Assembly (NCBI GenBank): GCA_037178975.1
Contig: JASJZH010000004.1
Span: forward strand, 2,232,001-2,296,000
Direction: 5' to 3'
Source: Oscheius tipulae
Taxonomy: Eukaryota > Nematoda > Chromadorea > Rhabditida > Rhabditidae
DNA length: 64,000 bases
In this document: positions 9,101-20,905 of the stretch, piece by piece
Position numbering within the stretch: the first letter of the stretch is position 1
Layout of the letters: each line of letters opens with the position of its first letter
The notes under the pieces: model-generated
Database searches by the model: none
The model's input: the letters and a program-made list of their open reading frames with translations, nothing else
What the model was told of the DNA's origin: nothing
Made by a program: the position numbers and the translations under genes

Positions 9101-12100
9101 CTCCTCCGACTCCGGCCAGTGTCTGGTAGTTCGGGTCGTGGGTTCCAGCCATAGCGCCTGGCTTGGACGTCTCCTTGGCCTTTCCACCCTCCTCGTCAGC
9201 ATTCGTCGTCTCGTCTCCGCCGGTAGTTCCTTCCCCGCCTGCTCTTTTCTTCTTCTTCCTCTTCTTACTGCTGCAGAGAGTCAGACTAGCAGCTACGACC
9301 ACGGTCAGCAGTAGTAGGTGGTGCAGTAGCAGTAACGGTAGAGCATTGGCCATTCCACCAGACAGTCTCCTACGACGAGCAGTAGAGTACAAGTGGCTCT
9401 TTTGGGCAATGCGACTGACGGATTAGTTTCGACAGGACAAGGGGTAACTTGACAAAACCAGAACAATTAGAAGAGAGAAAGTATAGTTTGTTCACGAAAA
9501 AAAACAAATTTCAAATCATCGCATGACATCTCTTTGACTGAAAATCCAACGTGTAGCATGTATGCAACCGTATTCCCGATCAATCGCTGTGTTTTTGTGA
9601 ACAGTGTACTCGACTAGCCACCTTCGGCAGCCACTTTTTGAGCCAAAATTTTCTAAGCGCTGTAGCTCGGCAACGAATAATTCGTTTCCGGATCTTTGCT
9701 GCTCGTTTTTGTACTCGTCCACTCTACAAGACTATATCGCTTGGAACAAACCTTTGGCGAACTTGAGGATGCAGCGATTGACGTCATCGCCCATGTGGTT
9801 CAGGTATGGGGAGATGGGATAGACGCGTCCACGGAAGTCCATGTTGTGTGGGAAGAAGAGCATCTGACCGCGAAAATGCTTGGCCAAGACGACGCGATAC
9901 ATCATCCAGTACCAGAGCGAGTTCATCTCGTTCTTATTCTTCTCGGCCTCCTGCCTGCTTTTGTAAAAATTGCGCCAGTCCTCCTTCGCAATTGCCTCCA
10001 CGCTCTCAAATCCACTTTTGAAGGTCTAAATGAACAAATTTGGTCGTGATAATCGGAATTCAAACCTCAACACAGGGAATCTCAACGGAGGAACTTTTCA
10101 GCGGGACCGAAAGTGTGTTCAGAGTCTTCTTTTGGGAGATATCAGTGGACATGGAGAAGACCTGGCAGAGAACTTCCAACATCGGCTCGTTAATGATCCA
10201 AGGCGTCGAGCCGAGCTGGTTTAGTGCATCGAAAACGGGACGGGCTTGAGATCTGAAGATGCTGCCTTTTGAAAAGTATCTGTGAAGAACAATACTCGTC
10301 TTTCAGCCGTTTGGCCATCTCTCGATTATTGTCGACCATGAGGTACTCGGACTGATTGCGGAGAACGTGCTTGCCTCGTTTGAAATCGGGTCCGCCAATG
10401 CCCTTATCGACCCATGGACGTGGCGGAACCTGAAACGATCATGTTCAAATGCAGTTCGTTGTTAAAATCATTCTAGACTGGTTAGCACAAAGTAGTAGCT
10501 TCTCTCTTATTTCGTCTGTATCAAGGACATGGCCAGCCACCAAAGGCGCCCTTGCATGCCGAATCTAACCAGGCCAGACTTGCAATATTTCGACCAAGTT
10601 TTGATGCCTGTCTACGCACCGTGGTTGCTGGGCTATAAATCTGAGCGACACGGGTTCGACCTCCGCTTATGCGTAATAGGCCCAAAAACAGCTGGACTTG
10701 AGCCATTTTAGACAAGAAACAAATGTACGTCGTCAAGAAAATGGGAGCTTACCGTCATGGGAAGTTCTCCAGTCGGAAAGAGGATATAATTGAATTGATG
10801 CTGATCGAACAGCTTCATCATTTTGTCGTTTAGATGCACCATCGGAGAGCTATTATAGCGTCCCTCTTCCGTCACCCGAGATTCTTCCTCGATTCCGACA
10901 TTCCTCAATGAGAAGGCTTTCATCCATTCAACTGAAACTTTCCGCTCATTTTGCATTGATACAAATGACCTTTTCCCGAGTCGGTCCTATGGGGAAAACA
11001 GCAAGCGTCCAGGACTACACTGTTCAGAAAGTTTTCGAGCTGTTGACGCATTTCTCCGTAGGCGTGAAGGAAGGGAGCCTGGTAGTCGACGGGGATGCCA
11101 TTCCGCTGGCAGATCTTGCTCCACCACTGTCTATGCGTGTGTGTTCGCGCGATCTCGTCGTTCACGAAGTATTGCAGATAGTCTGCCATGATTTGACGCC
11201 AGATCTAGAAATTAAATTTTGTCAACTAAAAAGAAGTCACTACCGTAACCCATTGTTTTCGCGACAGGACCCTCGTTCAAGCCGAAGCGAGAGTCAATCC
11301 TTTAGCCAAAACTTAACTGGGTATTCAATGTTTGCGTGCTAAACTGGTCCTGCCACAAAAAACAATGGCAGTTACATCTTATTTTTGAACAGGCTATAAC
11401 CATTTTAAAAGATCACCTCGTCCAAATTGATGCCCAACTTGTTGAAGAACTTCGAGTGAGCATTCTTCATTATCGGCGCGGTGAGATTGTTTATAAAGAC
11501 GGGCTTAGGAACGAGAAGCTGTCCAAGCGAACAGCTTGCAGTCACGGCTTCGAGAATCAGGTCGACCAGCTCCTTTCGGTCCAGGACCTCCGTGTACACC
11601 TTTACTGGAAAATGGTAATTTTTGAGGAGAAAAAAGAAGAAAAACGAACCGGGATAAAGAGGCAGTGTTCCGAGCTGCTTCTCAACTTCCGCAGCTATCC
11701 TCTCCCGCCATTCCCACTTTTCGATCAGATCCTCTGCCGACTCTGTCACATTCTAAAGTATTTGCATAAGGGAGGCCTAAATGAAATTTTACAGGGCTCC
11801 TATTCTTCCAAAAGTTGTCAATCCGAATCCAGGCGGCATCCTCCAACTTGAGCTGTTTGTCCAGCTGCTCCAAATAGTATTTCACGTCTTTTCCCTTGAT
11901 ATTGAAAGGATTCTCCAAATAATCCTCGTCGCGACACGATCCTTCTAGCGGCCTAACCAGATCGTTGTTCTAAAGCTCTTATCTTTTCAAACATAAAAAG
12001 AAGGATAAACCTCGTCGTAGCCGGAATCCTCAGAACTGCTACCCCGAATTGGAATCTTCAGCTGATTGGTCACTCGGAGCAGTTCTTCCCGGTCTGTTTC

Positions 12101-13289
12101 TTTCAAGACTAATCTTGAACGTGTAACATACAATGTAGGAGTCTGAAAATGGTCTCAGTGAAGGAAAATCACGAAAGAATACGATTCGTCGAAGTTTGGC
12201 CTCGAAGCGTTCGATAAAGATGTTGATTTCCCTCGTGTGTTCATCGTGAGCACGTAGTTTGGACCATCTGGAAAGGAAGATGCAAATAATATTGTATGAA
12301 TTTGAGATCCTAGAGCACTTCAGGCGGTAGAAATGAGCACAATTTCAACGCTCAAAATTTCTCAATGTAAAGACTTTTCTACTTTGCCATGGAGCTCAAA
12401 CGTCGAATGCGGATTCTTTTTCCTTTTCCGGCCCAATTGCGCATGTCTGTTTGCAATGTTACAAAAGGCTGCAGACGGAGACCGTTTGAGTGGATTTCGG
12501 TTAAGACAATCAGTTCTTCCAAGAACACTTACCTTTCGAAAAGGTCATAGAGAAGTAGAAGAGAAATTCTCGTGTCGGGCCCATCGACTTTCAGCTTGTG
12601 AATCAGATTGTCTGAAACGAGAGATAATTTTCAACAAAAAGAAAACGCACTAAAGGAAAAGCAGATGGAAGTGGCCAGTCGATCATTCGGCTCCTTCCGT
12701 CCATCCACAAACGGCAGCAGATTTCTGTGAACGAGAAGTGTGCAGACGGAGAGGAACTCGTCGAACAGGGGCGTCGGCTTTTCGATTTTGGCCATTTTCC
12801 GGAGATAGGCGTCCATCAGCGGAATCATCGACAAGACGTCTTCGTCTACGGCTAGTCTGTAGAGAAAATGCATGAAATTGAAGAACGGGACGTGCCTGAT
12901 TAGCTGCGCACTGGACTGCCGCAAATGAATCGCATCCCTTGCCTCTCTTTTTGCCTTCTGGAGCTCTGCCTAAACAGACAGCTTGAAAACAGGAAAAGAA
13001 TGTTTATTACATGCAATGTATCCACAATGGACATCTTCCAGGCCTCATCGACTCGATTCCCTTTAGGAGCACGTACAGCCTTTACCCTGGCCGTCGATTT
13101 CGGAACGTCTGACGCCCGTTTTCGGCCATCTAGAAATAGAAATCAAAATCCAGAATGATCACCTTTCGTCGGTGTGGGAAGTTTCACTTCTGCAGAGCTG
13201 TATTTTCGAAGAGAGAAAATGCTACGCGAACATGCTCCGAGTACCCGTCGTGGGAGCATTCTGAACGTCTGTCTTGGTCTTAGCAACAT
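6109..13289 (-). CDS. POLRMT: Mitochondrial DNA-directed RNA polymerase (single-subunit, T7-like)
   Basis: Transcribes mitochondrial DNA. 22 exons (transcription order): 13163-13289, 13011-13129, 12651-12969, 12533-12611, 12183-12267, 12011-12142, 11793-11969, 11650-11752, 11417-11604, 11019-11204, 10753-10986, 10296-10429, 10066-10252, 9752-10025, 7644-7796, 7500-7605, 7318-7458, 7079-7283, 6966-7036, 6683-6937, 6523-6642, 6109-6268; about 1184 aa (human 1230). The N-terminus is Arg-rich and fits a mitochondrial presequence. Catalytic landmarks: [25 protein letters not shown] (metal Asp), [12 protein letters not shown] (Lys and Tyr equivalent to T7 K631/Y639), [17 protein letters not shown] (His-Asp) and terminal YFFS. 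One intron is 32 nt; another (7797-9751) contains a whole gene. Start: ATG 13289; TTG/GTG upstream was ignored. Confidence 0.95.
7985..8337. mobile_element. MITE-like element, family A, with ~45 bp terminal inverted repeats
   Basis: The left repeat 7988-8030 (core CTTATCGGATCGGTCCAAAG) is matched by the reverse complement 8287-8334 with few differences. Interior ~260 bp has no coding capacity. It lies in the large POLRMT intron, downstream of the nested gene. Confidence 0.8.
8592..8597 (-). terminator. Poly(A) signal of the nested gene
   Basis: AATAAA on the minus strand, 10 nt after the stop codon of the nested repeat-protein gene, supporting an independent transcript. Confidence 0.7.
8607..9353 (-). 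CDS. Nested gene: secreted/membrane protein of five ~37-residue [12 protein letters not shown] repeats
   Basis: Function not recognised. A single open frame of 248 codons from ATG 9353 ([12 protein letters not shown]...), opening with a Leu/Val-rich signal peptide or anchor, then a Lys/Arg cluster (SKKRKKKKR), a Gly/Thr/Glu linker and five tandem units of the pattern [24 protein letters not shown] separated by Gly/Ala/Pro-rich linkers with PKAP. The last unit differs slightly ([15 protein letters not shown]) and ends the protein. It has no intron and its own poly(A) signal, and lies inside a POLRMT intron on the same strand. The frame continues upstream of 9353 only with non-ATG codons. Repeat conservation at protein level argues for a real gene. 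A structural, matrix or antigen-like role would be guesswork. Confidence 0.75.
   Translation of the reverse strand: MANALPLLLLHHLLLLTVVVAASLTLCSSKKRKKKKRAGGEGTTGGDETTNADEEGGKAKETSKPGAMAGTHDPNYQTLAGVGGEVFGDDKKKPAAGGPKAPAVGGMAGTQDPNYQTLAGVGGEVFGADKKAGPKAPAAGGMAATQDPNYQTLAGVGGEVFGADKKAAGGGGGPKAPAVRGAMAGTHDPNYQTLAGVGGECFGADKKGRAGGPKAPMNPAAKAGTHDPNYQTLAGIGGNEVFGKDKKK
10621..10668 (+). repeat. tRNA-like (SINE-like) copy sharing sequence with 40701-40758
   Basis: GGGCTATAAATCTGAGCGAC followed by B-box-like GGTTCGACCTC (10653-10663). The same order (GGGCTATACTAATCTGAGCAA then GGTTCGAG) appears at 40720-40753, so these are two copies of one dispersed family, here antisense within a POLRMT intron. Confidence 0.5.
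11229..11383. mobile_element. MITE-like element, family B (155 bp)
   Basis: Inverted ends: AAGAAGTCACTACCGTAACC near 11231 and the reverse complement of a matching end near 11344-11382 (GGTCCTGCCAC...AACAATGGCAGTTACATCTT). A longer relative with the same termini is at 48437-48678. It lies in a POLRMT intron between exons 11019-11204 and 11417-11604. Confidence 0.7.
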
Positions 13290-13640
13290 TTCACGGAGAT
13301 ATCTCAAGAAACAACTCCTCCAATGCACCTTCGGGCTCCAGCTATCAATGTTTTATTATGTTGTTCATAACAAGGGAACAAGAAGGAGAAACGGGGATAA
13401 AATATTAGCACAAACGTACAAAGACGGAAATTGTGTATATTAGAGTTCAGGGGGGTTTTCTTCAATCTTAAAAAGTGAACAACTTAAAATTTTTAACATT
13501 ACATGCAACTTTGGTTAACACAGTAAATTGCACAGGAGAAACAACGGGGCAACACGGACAAGGATATGTATATGTAACAAATGGATGACCCGAGTAGATG
13601 GTGGAAGAATAAGTACCCGTCTCAGAGAGAGAGAGAGCGA

Positions 13641-16600
13641 TCAGTCGTTACAGAGGTCTCCAAGAGGACGAACATCAGGAATGCGAGTGGTTCCCTCGTC
13701 CAGAGTCTCGCCCTTCAACATGAGCTCGCGAAGAGTCTTGGGAGTGGACGGTTTGATGACGGCCTTGTACTTGACACTCGGCTCGTTCGTAGATTCGACG
13801 GAGAGCTCGACATCCACAACGGTACACATCTAAACAAATTCATTTACAAACGAAATCAATGGAAAAGCTACCTGAATCGTCTGCTCCAGGACACCGTGAT
13901 CCTTGTCATTCCAGAAGAGAACGAGTTTAGAAGGAGGTCCTTCGACGTGAATGTGCTCGCGAGCCATGTTCAACTTGTTCAGGTATACGCGCTTGATGAC
14001 ACCATACTTGAAGACCAAAACATCAAAGGAGGCATCGAGAACATTGATGACAACAGCACGCTCGTTGAGAGGACCGCAAGCCTAGAATTCGTATTTTTGA
14101 ACAGGGAAGGAATGTGATTACGAACCTTGACGAAGAGGCCAAAGAAGATTTCATCACTGCCTTCACTGACGGTCTTCGCAGAGAGCTTCTTGTCATTGCA
14201 GTGCTCGGCCAGCTTTTGGATTTCCTGGATGCTCATGTTGGGAGGCTGAGTGTACTTGAGCGAAGCAGCCAGGAAACGGTGGACCATGACATCTGGGTAA
14301 CGACGAATGGGAGACGTGAAATGTGTGTAGCTGGAAAAAGCACTTGCAACCAAATAGCGGAAGGCCACTCACTATGGACAGGCCAAGGCGTAGTGGGCAT
14401 AATCCGACTTGTTCTCCATAGTTCCAACACAGAAGTACTGGGCCAGTTGCATGGGCTTCATCATCAGCATGCTCAAGACTTGGTTGATTGATCGCATGAG
14501 CGTAGTATCTCCCATGTATTTGTTGAGAGAAGAGCTCAGTAAGCCGGAACTGGTTGCGTCCAACGGGAAGCCAATCTTCTGGCAAATCTCCAGCACTTCG
14601 CGCATCACCTTTTGCTTGGGAGCCGGATGACGACGAAGCATGGCCGTGCTCGGATAATGTTCTTCAATTCTGCGAGCCACAGCCATATTGGCCAACAACA
14701 TGTACTCTTCGACCAGACGGTTAGCATCTTTGATCTGAAAATAGCCATAATTATGGGATGCACACTAAATCTACCTCATAAACGGCAACACCCATGGGCA
14801 GTTTGCCGGCATCGTCCAAGGCGAACTTTAGTTTCGGCTGGTCGAGACGAAGGGCTCCGTTTTGAACACGCTGGCCACGCAGCTTCAGAGCGATGTTGTT
14901 CAGATGAAGCACCTTCTCTTTGATTGTGGCGACAGAGATGTCATCGAAGATTTCTGGGAGCTCATTCACGGCGAATTCCTTGTCGGGATGCTCGATGAAG
15001 TCCTGGGCGTGTTCGTAGGCCAGCTTGACCTTGGAGCGAATCACAGAGCGTACTGAAAGTGAGCATTTAGTTCATGAACACAGACAAGATAGAATGTTGC
15101 GAGTATTGGACAATCAGCACTTTCCTCTGATCATATGAAGCAACAGCTAATGTACAACATCTACGATTAGAAATTCGAGTTTTTTGGCTGTAAGTTGCAG
15201 TATAACGAAACACGTAGACATTTTTCAATGCTTCGCAGTATGTGCAACTGGTTGTTTTCCGAAAATCTATTTGAAGAGAACAGACGTTCAGTTTGTCAGC
15301 CTCTTGATGTAGTTGATTGCCACAGCTATATACCCTCAGACCTTTTACTATACACATCATTTTGTCCAGCATTTAGAGCCCATTATCATAAAAAGCTAAA
15401 CGTACCGAATTCTTCAGAATAGATGGTTCCTTCATCGTCGATTTTCCAAATAACCGAGAAGGTCAGCCGATCGACTCCGGGATTGAGGGAGCACAGCTCC
15501 TCGCAGAGAACACGCGGCAGCATGGGTATGACCTGCAATTGTAGTTTCATTCGCGTAAGAAACCAAAAAGATACCTTGTGCACGAGGTAAACACTAGTGG
15601 CCCGCTGGGCGGCCCACTCATCAAGTTCAGTTCCTTCGGTAAGGAAGTAGGTAACGTCGGCAATGTGAACTCCGACCTCCCATCCAGACTTTCCCTTTCC
15701 ATCAACATCTTCACAGTATTTGATATGCAGAGCGTCATCAAGATCTCTAGCAGTCTTGGGATCGATTGTGAAGACGGTCTCCTCGCGGAAGTCGCGACGG
15801 CCGGTCAGCTCGTCTTGCGGAATAGTCCAGGCTTCAGTGGCGGTATCGGGAAGAGATTGCAGAGAAGATGGTGGGAATTCCCTGGCATCAACATTGTTCG
15901 AGAAAAGAAGTCCTTCGGTCTCGACATCGGGATCACCGGCTACCCCGAGAGAGCGCTCCAAACGACCACGGGCGAATTGGTTGGCAGCCTGCCACTCGAC
16001 GAGACGAGCAACAAAGACGAACTTCAGGAAGTCTTGAGGACGATCGAAGAAGCCCTTGGGCACTTGTTCACCAGGAATCATCATTCTGGGCATTCGCGAA
16101 TCCGTAGGAGAGAAGAGAGCCCAGTTCTTATTGTTGTCATTCATGACCTTCAACTGGCCCATAGCTGCACGACAGTTCTTCTGCTCGGCGATGAAAACAA
16201 CCTGGAAATTCGGATGTTGTGAAGATACGAACAACAAACCTCGGCAGTCTTCTGCAAACAACAATCGGGCATTCCCCAGTCCTCATCGGGCATTTCGGCC
16301 ACGGTGCGCAGGGCTCCCTTCTTTTGGCCGATCGGTCTCTTGGGCTGGATTTTCGTCGAAGGAGTTACCAGACCCAGGTCCTGGAGCTCGATTCTCTTCA
16401 ACGATAGATTGGTAATCATTTCTTCGAGATGGGGATTCAGCGAGGCATTCAGTGGAATCTGGTGGTCGCCTCCGGCTTGCTTGGAGCGACGGCTGATTTC
16501 GGCCTGAGCTCCCATCAGAATCATCTCTTCACGACCGTATTTGGCGTTCTCGCTGACGGGCACCACCTTGCAGAGTTCCTCCTGCTTGATCTTTACTTCG

Positions 16601-18646
16601 GCGGTACCTCCGAGAACGAGCTGAAAATATAGTCAATGAAAATTGTGTATAAATAAAGAAGGTGAATCAATGCTATGGCGATCAGATTGAAAACTTGAAA
16701 TCATTATCTGCTCAAGTTTGTAAATAAACTGTGCGATGGAATTTGTTCTAGTGTTACCTCGTTTTCGTACACCCAGTAACGACAGTTGAACTGGGTGCTT
16801 ATCTACGAGGTCACAATTTACCATCCCACAGCTGTGTGACAAGACTATCGCTGTGTCAAGCACACCTTTTGAGCACTTTGCATCATTTTCATTGTAACAT
16901 CATATCGCTAGTATTTGGTGGTCTAGTGTGTTCGAGATAAAAAAAATGTACCTCAACAACTCCTTCTTCTTTCGGGACAGGAACAGGCGGGACCGTCAGA
17001 GGCTTGCCGTCATCGTCACAGGTAGCCTTTAACTCATTGTGACGCCAGGCGTTGTAGAGATTTTCACGAACGATCCACTGGTTTCTCTGCTTGATTCTGA
17101 CGACAACCACGTCGCCGTGAAGAGCTCTGTTCCTATCCTGCAGTCCGTAGATCAGCAGATCCATCTGGTCATTTCCTTCCGGGTTGTCGATGTAGCTCTC
17201 CTCAAAGTTCCTCTGGTTGACTCGGAGAGAACCCTGAATCAATCGTTAGCAAAGCAATATGAGCTGCAACAAAACCTTGATCAGATCTTTGGCAGCCAGC
17301 CCTCGAGAAACCATGTCTCCGGACATGTACGGCATAAAGAAGGGCTTGCGAGCCATCGAATTTCCGCTAGTCTTGCCAGGACCGCTGTTCGACCTGGAAA
17401 CAAAAATGTTAGAGGCGTCTCAAGCCAACAAATTGACACAAAAGAGTAAAAAGAAACTTACTCATGTCTTCCATGCTGAGGATACGATCTGTCGGGCCGA
17501 TTATCCGGACGTCGCGGACCAAAGGTATTCATTCGCTGCTGCGCTGGAAAAAAAACATCATGAATGGACGCGAGAATAAGCGACTGGCGTAGGGATTCGA
17601 AATACAGCGCGCTTTTACGCAATTGCGTACCATGACGGAATATTTCGCTTATAGGGGAAATGGCTGACAGATAAGACAGGGGACAGGGGGACGTCGATAA
17701 TAAAGTATACTTGGGCGCGAGCAGCAAAACTGATACTCGAGCTGCCCAACGATCTAGTGGACAAAAAGCTTTCCTGTAAGCAATGCGACATACATATGAA
17801 GGAGTGAGAATCGAATAGACATGCAGCTAACACGCACTCTCCTCGTAGTAGACTAAAACCTACAATGAATGTACTTCTCCTCAAGCGGGTACATGGGCGA
17901 GAGGGAGATCCACGGAGGAAGGCGGTCCGGCAGGACGCGTTCTTCGGCAGTTGGACGACTATGGTGATTCGGAGACCGATTTCCGCGTCTCACTTCGGCA
18001 TTCTGCCCGATGTTCAAGGCGTTCATCAATATCTCCGGCAGCACTCCCTGCGTGGCATTATCAGCTGCACGAGGAAATCCGGGGACAGCAGGACGCTCAC
18101 TTGCGGCCGTAGCAAGGACATTGACGGCTGTTAGTGGCTTCTGAAGCAGACGTTGCATGATGGAAGTGTTGGCCTCCTTCTCGCGATAGCTGGTCATCAG
18201 ATCGGCCACAGAAACACGCCCGGCCTTCGGAGCCTAAATATAGCCTTCACACTTTGAAGATACACGAAGCATACGTCGGTCTGCCGCTGCTGGATCTTGC
18301 TGATGATTTCCATGGCATCCGCGCTGAGCGACTCGCGAACAGAAGACTTCGACGTCTTCTTCTTCTGGCCTTTCTTATCGGCTTGCTGCGACTCCGAAGC
18401 GACCTTGCTAACTGAATAGCGTGTTGTTTGTCGAGGGGTTGAAATCTCCCACCTTTCTTAGCCCTTCTGCTCATTCCGCTCTTTTTTGTCGATTCCGACT
18501 TCGTCGTGCTGCAAAATTCGCCTTGAAGGTGATTTCCGTGTGACAACTAACCCTTCAGAGACATCCGGACCGAAAACATCGTCGTCCTCTTTCCTGTCGG
18601 CTGAAGCCGCTATCTCGACGGGTGTTTCTTGAGCAACTTCAGTCAT
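13641..18646 (-). CDS. DIS3L2: DIS3L2-type 3'-5' exoribonuclease (RNase II/RNB family)
   Basis: Cytoplasmic exosome-independent exonuclease expected to degrade (uridylated) RNAs. 15 exons (transcription order): 18552-18646, 18453-18508, 18275-18411, 17864-18233, 17462-17543, 17276-17393, 16952-17233, 16240-16620, 15575-16201, 15406-15532, 14775-15052, 14373-14734, 14126-14330, 13872-14081, 13641-13829; about 1172 aa. After a ~290-residue lysine-rich/low-complexity N-terminus come cold-shock domains (FMPYMSGDMVSRGL...IKGSLRVNQRNFEESY, RNRALHGDVVVV), then the RNB domain with catalytic FTIDPKTARDLDDALH, HIADVTYF and THFTSPIRRYPDVMVHR. There is no PIN domain, which separates DIS3L2 from DIS3. The N-terminal extension makes it longer than human DIS3L2 (885 aa). 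It is immediately upstream of POLRMT on the same strand (about 350 bp). Confidence 0.95.
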
Positions 18647-20905
18647 TCTGGGCTTGATGGTAATATATTTTCACCTGCAAACGGTTCACTAGAAAAAGGA
18701 ACGTGAGCATGCGAGAAAACAGCGAAACACGTGAAAGGAGTCAAAGAAATTTAGGAAAAGCGGTCGAACCAATTTTTGGGGCGGTGAAGAATACTGTACC
18801 TACGCAATCAGGGAGGATCGTGTCAAGGCCGACAAAAAGCGGCATTTTAAAATGCTTTTTTGCAACTGGATAAAAGACCGTGCGAAAGCCGTAAGAAGAG
18901 ATCCTCTAAGGTTTATGTGTTGAAAAAGGTTTCAAAACATTGTTTCACATGGGGAAGCAGAATAAAAACAGTCTCTTTCCTTCTCAAAGCTCCTATTTCA
19001 ACTCTCCTTCATTCAACACCCCATGTATTCAGTCTCCCTCTCATATCCCATTCAGAGCTGTCTCCATTGCAGGTCTCTACGTCACACAGAGAGTGTCGTT
19101 CTGCTTTTAGATAGAATCAGGTATTCTCTCTATCAGAGGGCAGGTGTGTGGTCGATGGGCTCGGCCTCTCGCGCGTCCCTGTGTTACAACGGAGTTGTCC
19201 GTGGCCATTAGCTTGTGAGTTCCGAGTCGAAACCGCCCTAATTCACGAGCTGACATCCCTCGTTTGGTCTGCTGCCAGTCGAGACATGCTTTCTCTCGCA
19301 ACTTGGACTTGAGAGAGTTGGCAAACAGAGCTCACGTAGTCTTTTATCCCCCCAGATCGAGTCTCTTCTTTGATCTTCCCCAACAAATTGACGGATGACG
19401 TCGGTGCATCATCCATCATCTTTTGATAATTGCCCAGACTCTACCAGCCTTCTTCGTAATCTCTCAATCAGTTCAGAAAGTATAAAAGTTTAGTGCTCTG
19501 TCAGCACTTTTCAATTTCCTCCAGCTCTAAAAACTAAACAAGCAGCCTGCGGACAGCTGTTTCCCTCCCGTGTCCCCAAAGCTCTCTCCGACTTCCCTTT
19601 CCGTCTATTTAGAGCTGTAAATGGCTTCGCGTGAGGCTTGGAAATCTCCCGAATCGGGAGAGAAAAGCCGTCTCATGAATAAATTCTCCTGACAGCCGAT
19701 TTCATCTCGTCGTCTTGTTGTTCCAATCGAATATTTCCTGAAGAATCCTACTGGGAGAAAAGAATTCTCAGGATTAACTCGTAGTAGAAAAAGAGTCATG
19801 ATGGCCTGAACGGCTTCTCCCTCTTGGCAGACTCTCTCTCCCCTGGCAGGCGATCGATCCAGCTTCCCCGGCGGGAGGCTTATATTGTTTTGAGTTGGCT
19901 CTCTCTTCCTCTATTTTTGACCTTTCATTTTTCCTTTTTTCTCAATTAGTTTTCTCACACTTCAAAGCCTGCTCCCGGGTGCAAACAGCCACTTGAGGTA
20001 CCCTCTCTCTCTCTACCATCCTGTCTGCCGACTAAGAGTTCAGAAAGTATAAACATGGGAACATCTCTTGACTTTCTTTATGCAGCTACTGTTCTGTCAT
20101 ACTTGTACACAAGTCAAGGGAGTTCCCAGACAGTACACGACTATCCCCCCGCCCAAAATTCTGTAACGATCGGACTAAAATTGTGCGCTTATTGAAGTCG
20201 TATTGGCCTCTTCCTCCTCCTCTCTCAGCATTTAGTACTTTTGAAGCGAGGCCGTTAACGTGGGGGGCTATCGATCTCACCACATTCAGAGTCTCTCTTT
20301 TGGCTGTTGAAATAGGCGTTCATCCAAGATGTCCCCATGTTCTCATTTGGTGCCTCCCTTCGGAGTTTCGGAATTCAGTTCATGGAAACATTAACTTTTT
20401 TCTTTACTCTTAGTGATTTTTGGCGCTGAAACCATACGGATTTGCCGTTTTAAAATTGTTGTATCTCAGCTCAAAAAGAGGTTATCTCCTGAAATCCTGA
20501 TGTTTAGGGAAAGTCGAAATCGAAAGACATCCTACTGATTGCCAAACTTCACCTCAATCTTCCCTTGTCAGACTTGATCCATTGAAAAGGGTTTCACCCA
20601 TACTTTCGTCTCACCCATTCTCTAACATATAATTTGTAAGGAAATGATGTTTCTGGATGACCGACCAATATTGTTCATTATAATGTTTACGTCAGGAACA
20701 AGGCCGCTAGACGCTTGCTAATGGTCAAACCAACCGAAATGTACATTTTTTTGCATATAGGTCTCCCTACCTCCTTGTTGTTTACCAATGCTTTTATTTC
20801 CCGCTTCTTTCGCTTGACTCATTCCCTTAAAGAAGGTCTGTGACTGTTGGATACAGTAGATTCTTTTTTGTCTCCTCTCTGCCTCTCATTCCCTCGTAAA
20901 CCTCA
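18647..20905. other. Divergent intergenic region between DIS3L2 and alpha2-delta gene
   Basis: 2.3 kb without supportable exons. It is pyrimidine-rich in places and should hold promoters for both divergent genes. The phrase GTTCAGAAAGTATAAA occurs twice (about 19473-19488 and 20038-20053). No RNA gene or element was recognised. Confidence 0.5.

Larger units (their letters stand above)
7797..9751 (-). other. 1955-bp POLRMT intron hosting a nested gene and a MITE
   Basis: The flanking exons join in phase as [12 protein letters not shown], the expected single-subunit polymerase sequence, with donor GTTTGT at 9751 and acceptor TTTTTCAG at 7797. This junction makes the intron real and places the repeat-protein gene and the inverted-repeat element inside it. 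Confidence 0.9.

Noticed and set aside
8676-9314. Long plus-strand frames opposite the nested repeat-protein gene
   Set aside because: They are antisense shadows produced by the GC-rich repeats; the minus-strand frame has a signal peptide, conserved units and a poly(A) signal.
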